The notes beneath the pieces are model-generated. The model worked only from the letters and a program-made list of their open reading frames with translations. It was not told the origin of the DNA and ran no database searches. From Tethya wilhelma (taxonomy: Eukaryota > Porifera > Demospongiae > Tethyida > Tethyidae), in contig CAXIPT010000016.1 of assembly GCA_964030475.1 (NCBI GenBank), positions 456,257 to 520,256 of the forward strand: 64,000 nt of DNA. Direction: 5' to 3'. Within the stretch, counting starts at the first letter, position 1; every line of letters starts with the position of its first letter. Shown piece after piece: positions 56,954 to 64,000 of this stretch. A program made the position numbers and the translations under genes.

Positions 56954-57098
56954 GGTTTGAAAAAAATTGGAAGTATGTGTAATAACAGTTAATATCCAAA
57001 CTAAAATTTAACATGAAATTTTTAGCCTTATTGTATTCCCATGTGGCTGATTGAAGCCATTCACTTGTAGGCGTGAGCAGGCTCTCTGGCAGCTAATT

Positions 57099-57314
57099 TA
57101 CCGCATAGCGGGTAAAATTAGCAAGAATTAAATTTGGCGAATTATTCTTCAAATCGCCGAATTAAAAATAGCCAAACAGTTTAATATGCACGTGCGCCCA
57201 TATATATAAACTATGCAGCATACGGAATTGAATCGCCAAATTAAAAATCGCCAATAATCCCAAAATGGGAATTCGCCAAATTTTAAGCCTGCCAAATTTA
57301 CCTGCTTTATGGTA
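57099..57314. mobile_element. MITE, GCGGGTAAAATT subtype
   Basis: TACCGCATAGCGGGTAAA on the left and TTTACCTGCTTTATGGTA on the right are inverted. Inside, AATTCGCC/GGCGAATT motifs on both strands. About 216 bp. Confidence 0.7.
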
Positions 57315-57817
57315 ATTGTTCCTTTGGGATCCAATGAGGGTCAAATAGTCTCTCTTAAGATTGAACAACTTCTGGTCAAGTATAGGACATCCTGAATGCA
57401 GTGCTCACAAAGTGGAACAACTCTCAAGAAGACAGTAGAGAGTACTCTTGATGAATAATGCTGGTTGTCATCCTGAGGAGCTGAAAGATTCCTTCTCTGG
57501 GTCACAAATAGCCATGCAAACTATGAATGATCTCAAAGCATTAAGTGGCTATACCAAGCATGGAATTGTTTACAGCGGACTCCGGACTGTGGTCAGGTGC
57601 TTCTAAGTGTTGTTTCTACTGATTCTTCAGTAGTATGTCGTACAGGTTAAGGTAATCACTCATTGATATTGATGCTCTCTTCTTTAAGTGTCTTAAATAA
57701 GTGATGATCTTACGTGTTCAGCTGAGGAGTATGTCAATGGTGACAATGACCTAACCTTTGGTGAGGTAATTGATGATGACAATTGGGATGAACAATTTCG
57801 AAACCTTTATCCATAGA
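57315..57817. other. Region without recognisable gene
   Basis: No supported coding region. A short + frame just before copy B (FGEVIDDDNWDEQFRNLY) may belong to a lost element, but nothing confirms this. Confidence 0.3.
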
Positions 57818-59486
57818 ATGAGACTAGAAATCATTGATGAAACAAAACACAAACAAACCAAATCAGACAACATGACAAGAAGAGAATGAAAAGCACTAAA
57901 TGAACTCATACACAATAAACACATAATCATAAACAAAGCAGACAAAGGATCAACAGTTGTCATCCAAGATAGAGAGGACTATGTAAACGAGGGACTTAAA
58001 CACCTTAACGACCCTCAAATACATGAAAAGCTACCTCATGACACTACTGACAAACACAAGGATCTCATTAATGATAAACTAGAAAGATTACATAAAAATG
58101 GATTTCTAAAAAAAGAATGGTACGAATATTGCAAACCATCAAATAGAGCAAGAACATTCAGACTATACTTCCTTAAAAAAATACACAAAAACCCAATGTC
58201 AATCAGACCGATTGTGTCAAGCTGTAACAGCATTACAGAAAACATTTCAAAATTTGTTGACACATGGCTACAACCCTTTGTTAAAAGCCTACCATCACAC
58301 ATCAAAAACAGTAATGAATTCATCAATCGCATCGAAAAAAAACAAAATTCCTATAAACAGTATTCTAGTATCAATAGATGCAACATCCTTATACACAAAC
58401 ATACCGCACACAGATGGCGTAGAAAAAATAACCACATTTTTAGCCGAACACCCGGATGCATACAAATACCCGGAACAACCACATGTACTTGTAATCAAAG
58501 AGCTAATGAAAATGGTACTAGAAAACAATATCTTCACATTTGACGGTCAATTCTATAAACAACTACAAGGAACAGCAATGGGGACCAAAATGGCCCCAAG
58601 TTATGCAAACATCTTTATGGGAGTAATTGAAGAAATAATGATCAACCTATCCAAGGAAAACATAAAACTATGGAAACGCTTTATAGATGATATTTTCCTA
58701 ATTTGGGTAGGATCTCGTGGGAAACTTAAAGAATTTATCTCAGCAATCAACCAAATACACCCAACAATTAAATTCACATTTGAAGCAGATGAAAACAAAC
58801 TAATATTCCTAGATCTAGAACTATACAAAGGAGAAAGATTTAGTGCAACAAACGTACTTGACGTAAAAACACACATCAAAAAAACCAATAAACAACTATA
58901 TGTACATGCCGAATCATACCACCCCACTGAAACTAAGAAAGCTATGATTTAAGAGACAACGAGATACCTAAGAACTAACTCAAACAAGGACAATTTCATG
59001 AACATGCAGGAGAAGCTAATAGCTAAACTTGATGAAAGAGGTTACCCACCAAGAGAACAAAACAAATCATCCACAAAACCAAACACCACAATAGGCACCT
59101 TACCTAAAAAGGAAAAACAAACCCAAAAGACTCAACCAAACATTCTTAGTTACAACCTACAATGACGATATCAAACGAATCAAAAACATAACCCCATTAG
59201 AAAATGCAAAAAGAACTGTTTTACCTGTAAAATCCTAACCACTAACACTTTCACAATAAGCACCCACAACAGAACCAAACACCCAATAAATCTGCCTGTC
59301 TCTTAGGAAAAACATAATTGAGACACCAAAAACATATATCTAGCCACTTGCACACAAAAAGATTGTAAAGCACAATACGTTGGAATGTCAACCAGACCAA
59401 TTAAATACCGAATATTTGAACACCTACAATCAAATAGCTCAGGCATAGGAAAACACATATATACAGAACACAATATTGGCAAATTA
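57818..59486 (+). pseudogene. Penelope-like retroelement, copy B
   Basis: Same protein as copy A, on +: MRLEIIDETKHKQTKSDN, a TGA/AAG-type lesion at RRE*KALNE, KADKGSTVVIQDRE, then an extended fingers region (HEKLPHDTTDKHKDLIND, RARTFRLYFLKKIHKNP) that copy A lacks intact. The RT core QGTAMGTKMAPSYANIFMG and FIDDIFLIW follow, with about eight residue differences from A across 190 residues. Lesions differ from A: an extra A in the A-run at 58.34 kb shifts the frame, and a TAA lies after ETKKAMI (58.95 kb). The GIY-YIG part (YVGMSTRPIKYRIFEHLQ, 59.37 kb) is present, then the copy is cut at about 59486 by hAT sequence. Confidence 0.85.
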
Positions 59487-60229
59487 CAGTCTTTTATGCT
59501 TTCCTTGATCATTTGCAAGATTAGCTTCAAACCCGACTTATTAATCATGATCTTGAAGACAGGCTTCTTGTTGAGAAATTGTTACCACAGACTGTTAAGG
59601 ATTGGATGATACAAGGCTAACTGAAATATCAATAAGGCTTATTGATACATGTGCTTTGGATTTGCCAGATCCTTCACATTTAATGCATGAAATGAAACGG
59701 TGGAAGAACATGTGTGTTCAGACAGCTGACCAGACTGTAGATGAAGCTCTTGTATGTGCAAATGAAAACTTCTACCCAAATATTCACACCTTACTGAAGT
59801 TACTTTTAGTTTTACCAATATCTGTTGCAACACCAGAAAGAACTTTTAGCTCACTTCGTATTTTAAAGACATGGCTAAGGTCTACTATGGCCAAAGAGAG
59901 ACTTAGTGGCTTGGGTCTCATGTACATTCACCGAAACATTCCATTAGATAGCAAACATGTTCTTGATAAGTGGTATAATTTGTGTAATAAATTAAGTTTT
60001 GAATCATCATGAATCATATTAACTGTATTGTGTATTATGTGTATCATTGTTGTGACAGACATTGTTTTATTATTTCAAACTTGTGAATCTATTATTATTG
60101 TCTCCCAAATGTCCAGAATATGCCATAAAATTACATCTCAGAGCATGAAATTTTCTGGGGGAGCATGCCTCCAGTCCCCCCCCAAGAGGGGAATGGCCTA
60201 CCCCACTATATTTCCTAGAATCGCCACTG
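59487..60229 (+). pseudogene. hAT transposase C-terminal part with 3' terminal repeat
   Basis: It begins with FYAFLDHLQD, a TAG stop, LQTRLINHDLEDRLLVEKL and KDWMIQG, then shifts to LTEISIRLIDTCALDLPDP. The hAT dimerisation block follows (NIHTLLKLLLVLPISVATPE, RTFSSLRILKTWLRSTM, ERLSGLGLMYIHRNIP), with a stop at 60012. A 3' segment with CCCCCCCCAAGAGGGG ends in CCTAGAATCGCCACTG at 60229, a hAT-type inverted end. The 5' half of the element is missing. The protein resembles ZMYM1/P52-type hAT transposases. Confidence 0.75.
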
Positions 60230-60749
60230 TAATGACATGATGTAGCAGTGGCATAAATTATGATATTGATTCAGTTAGGACTCAAATCATGCTGCACTGA
60301 GCTAGTAGCGAGACTACAGACTGATTCAGTCACTGACACCCATGAACACCGTGATTGCTGGGAGTGAATAAGCCACTATCATGTAAGTTCTACAAAGTGT
60401 TGTGTTTTAATACCCTCACTAAATTTAACTTACAAGACTCTTGCAAGCAGTTGAGTTACCTGTTCCAGCACCTGAGCCAAACACAAGCCAGAGCAGTGTC
60501 AAGCGGCACAACTCCACTGTATTTCTAGATAATGCACACTGCAGGGGGCGTAATCAATAGGTGTGGTTTCGAAGCTAAGCACTCAGAGAAGCACAAAAGC
60601 CTCAGATCTCAGAAACTACAGCGTTTTGCAAGATGCTAAATATACAAGATAACTTCGATTAATGAACGTAAGTACCCTTCATTTCTCATGTAGAGTTGCC
60701 ATTCTTCAGATTATCTCGTAACAGACAGACGCACACACAAAACGACTAC

Positions 60750-61168
60750 CGTAACCCTCTGTATGTGCTACACACGTGCCGAGGCTTAATAATATTATTA
60801 TTGGTATTACTGAATGAAGACCTTAAGAACATAGCATTAAGTGAACTGGACTTTTTCCCTTGCTTCTTCAGATTCCACATATAAAAGAATGTGGAAAGGA
60901 GAACAATAGCTAGTTGGACACTAATGTGGTTTGCTGCAAGACAGTGGTTGAGGGAACGGTGAAGATTTACATTTCGGTTAGTTCCAAATTGAGCTGGTAT
61001 ATCACTTAAGCATCCTCTTTTCATATGATTTTTTAGAAGTTCAATCTCTTTAATTACAGCTGGATTGAGAATTGATTGAGTATGTTCACTACACTTCATG
61101 AAGCTCCATTTTTGTATAAATGATTCAACATTAAACAGAAGATTAGCAGGTGGTGGAGTGGGTTCCAT
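60750..61168 (-). pseudogene. Transposon-related protein fragment (GTNRN..LHRSLN type)
   Basis: On -: MEPTPPPANLLFNVESFIQK, then PAVIKEIELLKNHMKRGCLS and DIPAQFGTNRNVNLHRSLNH, then AANHISVQLAIVLLSTFFYM. The GxGTNRNExLHRxLN core with a following hydrophobic helix is familiar from many-copy uncharacterised invertebrate proteins that I associate with DNA transposons; I cannot name the superfamily. Open for 140 codons with no lesion visible, but the N-terminal part is missing and the last third (after SSSLNAMF) probably runs off the real gene. Confidence 0.5.
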
Positions 61169-61248
61169 TCTTTTTCCCCGTTGTCACCTGTGGATCTAAA
61201 AACAATCCTGTATGCAATTGAGGGTGCTTTTTAGACAATGTACCTATA

Positions 61249-61305
61249 TTCCCAGTACGGTAGTACTGGGTACATAGGAATGGCACGGATGGCCCATTAG
61301 CGCAN
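61249..61305 (-). repeat. R1 terminal fragment (reverse)
   Basis: CCCAGTACGGTAGTACTGGG followed by TACATAGGAATGGCACGG and GGCCCATTAGCGCA, cut at a single N. Confidence 0.75.
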
Positions 61306-61472
61306 AATGTGCACATAATGCTACAATGCCCTAAAGTTTTCTTAGAACTAAATTCCTACCACATAGTGGCTGAACTTTGCAAGCATTAAGGAATTGCCAA
61401 ACTGTGAAGGCCCTTACCGATTCATGACCAGAAATCACATGCAAGCAAAGCTAGCACTTGTACAACAATCTC

Positions 61473-61806
61473 AGTGGCAGATCCAGGNAGTGGCGGATCC
61501 AAGGCTGCAAAGGAACCCCCCTTTCAGCTGAGACCTCGCATTATAATTAACTGTGGAGACTGGAAAAGTACTTGATGGAACCCCCCTTTCAGCTTAAAAG
61601 CAACTCCTAAATGGCAGTCTTTTGTGAAACATGTATAGTTTCTGTCTCGCCATTCAGGCCTTGTTCTCGCAAAATTTTAGCTACACACACGCTAAAGGGG
61701 TAGGGCTATACGACCAGAACTGGGCGTGGCTAAGCTAAAATTTTTCCGCACGCTTTGCGCGCATTCATTAGAAACCCCCTTTTCAAAATCCTAGATCTGC
61801 CACTGC
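61473..61806. mobile_element. hAT-type MITE, copy 2
   Basis: The start CAGTGGCAGATCCAGG is followed by an N (61488) and then AGTGGCGGATCCAAGG again, suggesting one element inserted next to another or an assembly join. It ends CTAGATCTGCCACTG. It shares ACCCCCCTTTCAGCTGAGAC and AACCCCCTTTTCAAAA-like blocks with copy 1. Confidence 0.7.
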
Positions 61807-62640
61807 TAACGGTACTTTTGTACACAAAGGAAGAAATGGCTTATGGGTGTGCTACAACTCCAAGAAGAGAAGAGATTAAAAAAACTCGACCCAAAGAGGC
61901 TACATGCCATTAGAGGTTCGAGTAATAATCTGGGAAATTGTATAGCCCTAAAGAAAGTAAAAGATGGAAGGGAATAAAAAGTAAAAAAATAATGTAAAGT
62001 GTCGTCAGTTTTGCCCACCTGTGTAGCTCTGAGATTTTCAGCAAACACCAGAAAATGTTACAGTTATGGATAATAAGTAAACAAAATTAATATTGTTGAC
62101 ATCAAGAATTGTTGTATGCAGGCTTTGTTTATTATTGTAATAATAATTGAATTGTATAATTGTAGCTGTTGAGTTGAAGGTTAGCGCATGCGCTTGCTAT
62201 GCACCTATGACATATATAGCCACGCCAGGCTACTAAGCTAAGTTACATAATACGTAAACTTACAATGCTCTACGCAATTTTGCGCACATAAGTACTTTTA
62301 CGCAAAATTGTGTTCACGTCAAGCAGCGCAATTTTGTGCAAACACATGTGATTATAGCGCAGATTTCAGTAAGTTTACCCGCAAAAAAGCGCAATTATGC
62401 ACTTCATTATTGAACAGGGAAGATTTCTGGTTGTGCAGGACTCTCTGTAACCTTTCAGTCTTCAATATTAATTTTAGGAGGTGAATAGACTACTGTGTTA
62501 TGTAGTATTCATTATTAGATGAGCAAAGTAATAGCTCCAGCCTCCTGAGATCACTTCAGTACTGATAGCTTGAGCATAGATTACAATGCTGACAGTGTAC
62601 AGGTAACTACCATATACACACAAACTCAAATGTGATTCGT
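61807..62640. other. Region without recognisable gene
   Basis: Nothing coding is supported. 62.27-62.40 kb is a run of GCGCAATTTTG/CGCAAAATTG motifs in both orientations (about eight), possibly a decayed inverted-repeat element. Confidence 0.35.
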
Positions 62641-62659
62641 AGAATTATGAAAAATGAGA

Positions 62660-62927
62660 ACAAGTAAAAAAAACATTGGAAATGTAGTGAGACATACGAA
62701 TGGCCAAATCATAAAAAGAAGGCAAGCAAGATGGAATGGCTGGCAGAGTGTGTAAAGAATTATTCCCATAGGCAACATGAGGGACGAGAAGAGAGTACTC
62801 AATGCAGCCCACACAGGAAGAATTCTGCACACACTCTGTCAGCCATTCCATCTTGTTTGCCTTTTTTTTACAATTTGGCCATTCCTATGTCTCACAACAT
62901 TTCCAATGTTTGTTTGTTTTTACTTGT
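62660..62927. mobile_element. Foldback hairpin element, copy 3
   Basis: Arms run from ACAAGTAAAAAAAACATTGG to its complement. A shorter loop contains GGCAACATGAGGGACGAGAA. It is followed directly by copy 4 sharing the same ACTTGT border. Confidence 0.8.
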
Positions 62928-63189
62928 GAGACATAGGAATGGCCAAATCGTAAAAACAAGGCAAACAAGATGGATACATAGAAATGGCCAAATCGTAAAA
63001 AAGCAAACTAGATGGAATGACTGGCAGAGTGTGTAAACAATTATTCCTATGGGCAACATGAGGGACTCAACATCGAAAGAGAGTACTACATGCAGCCCAC
63101 ACAGGAAGAATTCTGCACACACTCTGCCAGCTAGCTATTCCATCTTGTTTGTCTTCTTTTTACGATTTGCTACATTTTTTTTACTTGTT
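62928..63189. mobile_element. Foldback hairpin element, copy 4 (rearranged left arm)
   Basis: Its left arm carries a partial internal duplication (GGAATGGCCAAATCGTAAAA, then again AAATGGCCAAATCGTAAAA) and lacks the outermost end. The right arm is complete to TTTTTTTTACTTGT. The loop resembles that of copy 3, so the two form a diverged tandem pair. Confidence 0.75.
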
Positions 63190-63529
63190 ATTATACATTT
63201 AGTAGTTTCTAGAAGTGAAATTTAGTCTCTAGCTGTGAGCTGAGTACTTGCCAACAGCCTATGAACCTGTCATACCCAGGTTACTGACAGGTGAAACGTC
63301 AGTGATTCAACTCGAATTCAGCTGACTTCCCTACTAACAGAGTTAATACTGCATTGATCTGGAAAATACATGAAGAAGCAAAGAACTGAATAAAGAGAAC
63401 AAGAGAACAGGAGAACAGGATAGAACTTACATGGTGACTTGCAACTCATCTTGCAAAATTTTCCAAATAATGCACACTTAAATATTGAAAGGGTCATTAG
63501 GGTAGCTAGCTAGTTAATGATTAATGCAT

Positions 63530-63830
63530 GAGTTTACAGACATTGGTTGCCATACGGAGAAGGGCTTTTCGTCTTGTATCTAGCCATTCAAAGGGAGACT
63601 CGAGCACACGATACCAAAAGCACGTAGAAACAATGGTACCAAGTTTGTTCGTTCAAGAATCAGCTTCTGATAGTGAACAGTCTTCGAGATATGCTGAAAT
63701 AACAGAAGAAGGAGAAAATTGGAGGTTTGACATATTTTACCTTAACGATGGTTTTAGACCATGTTTTTAGGCTTGTTACAAAGAAAATGAGCTAATTAGT
63801 AGCGTAGTGGGTCTATCATCCCCCATTGGC
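63530..63830 (+). repeat. R1 copy, forward member of head-to-head pair
   Basis: Runs from ATACGGAGAAGGGCTTTTCG through AGAATCAGCTTCTGATAGTG and GGAGAAAATTGGAGGTTTG to the GAGCTAATTAGTAGC block, then breaks off. Confidence 0.7.
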
Positions 63831-63844
63831 CTATTTAGTATAGC

Positions 63845-64000
63845 ATTCCCAGTACAGTAGTACTGGGTACATAGGAATGACACAGATGGCTTATTAGCGC
63901 AATACAAATATTCACACGTAAAACTACATAAACTGAGCACTTGGAACTAAAAGGTTTCTTAAATTACCACACTTAGGGACCTTAAGGCATGTCTAACCAG
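63845..64000 (-). repeat. R1 copy, reverse member, cut by window end
   Basis: CCCAGTACAGTAGTACTGGG, then TACATAGGAATGACACAG and the ATACAAATATTCACACG block in reverse order. With the forward copy it makes a loose inverted pair. Confidence 0.7.

Noticed and set aside
17581..61806. The two CAGTGGCGGATCC repeats as SINEs
   Set aside because: Inverted CAGTGG/CCACTG ends and lack of A-tail or pol III boxes fit hAT MITEs better.

Overview
The window looks like a repeat-rich region of an invertebrate metazoan nuclear genome. It is AT-rich, its genes are split by short introns with GT/AG borders, and it carries a 420-base assembly gap plus eight isolated N characters. A demosponge is my best guess, because many small inverted-repeat elements begin with CCGTATAGCGGG-like ends, introns are short, and CUE/UBX-HECT ligases sit beside integrase genes. 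This is inference, not proof. I see no prokaryotic operons, rRNA, tRNA or CRISPR array.

Region by region. (1) 0.76-10.68 kb is bracketed by two inverted, minisatellite-bearing arms that start at the same outer base and match almost perfectly for about 200 bp. Between them lie a seven-exon CUE-HECT ubiquitin ligase gene (+ strand) and a five-part helix-turn-helix/DDE integrase gene (- strand), transcribed towards each other. I read this as a decayed 9.9 kb DNA transposon carrying a ubiquitin ligase, the most interesting object here. The integrase is itself split by a 1.1 kb TTAA-flanked element. (2) 10.7-22.5 kb holds a gene with a PB1-like region and a SHOCT-like tail, split by a 659 bp element with a 9-bp target duplication. 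It also holds a convergent DD34E transposase fragment, a second remnant of the PB1-like family, a Gypsy remnant, several dispersed repeats, and a second 9-bp-duplication element (1.4 kb) with a cargo gene. (3) 22.5-34 kb is mostly dispersed repeats, minisatellites, small inverted-repeat elements and a second integrase remnant. (4) 34.3-39.9 kb holds a Penelope-like retroelement with GIY-YIG end, the 5' half of a non-LTR retrotransposon with a 2A-like motif, and a second, UBX-bearing HECT ligase pseudogene. (5) 40.2-49.8 kb holds a hAT 5' fragment, a young Gypsy LTR retrotransposon (201 bp LTRs, about four differences between them) and an older Gypsy remnant. Each Gypsy copy is interrupted by a 1.3 kb TA-flanked element. 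(6) 49.9-55.5 kb is a 121 bp satellite array of about 45 units. (7) 55.5-64 kb holds a second, inverted Penelope copy, a hAT 3' end, another transposon protein fragment, hairpin elements and dispersed repeats.

Almost every protein-coding locus is a transposon gene or looks like a multicopy family carried by transposons, and nearly all have small lesions. Four insertions can be removed exactly at their target duplications to give back an open frame, so the order of insertion can be read directly. Exon borders and protein calls were made by eye from translated sequence; no database search was possible.
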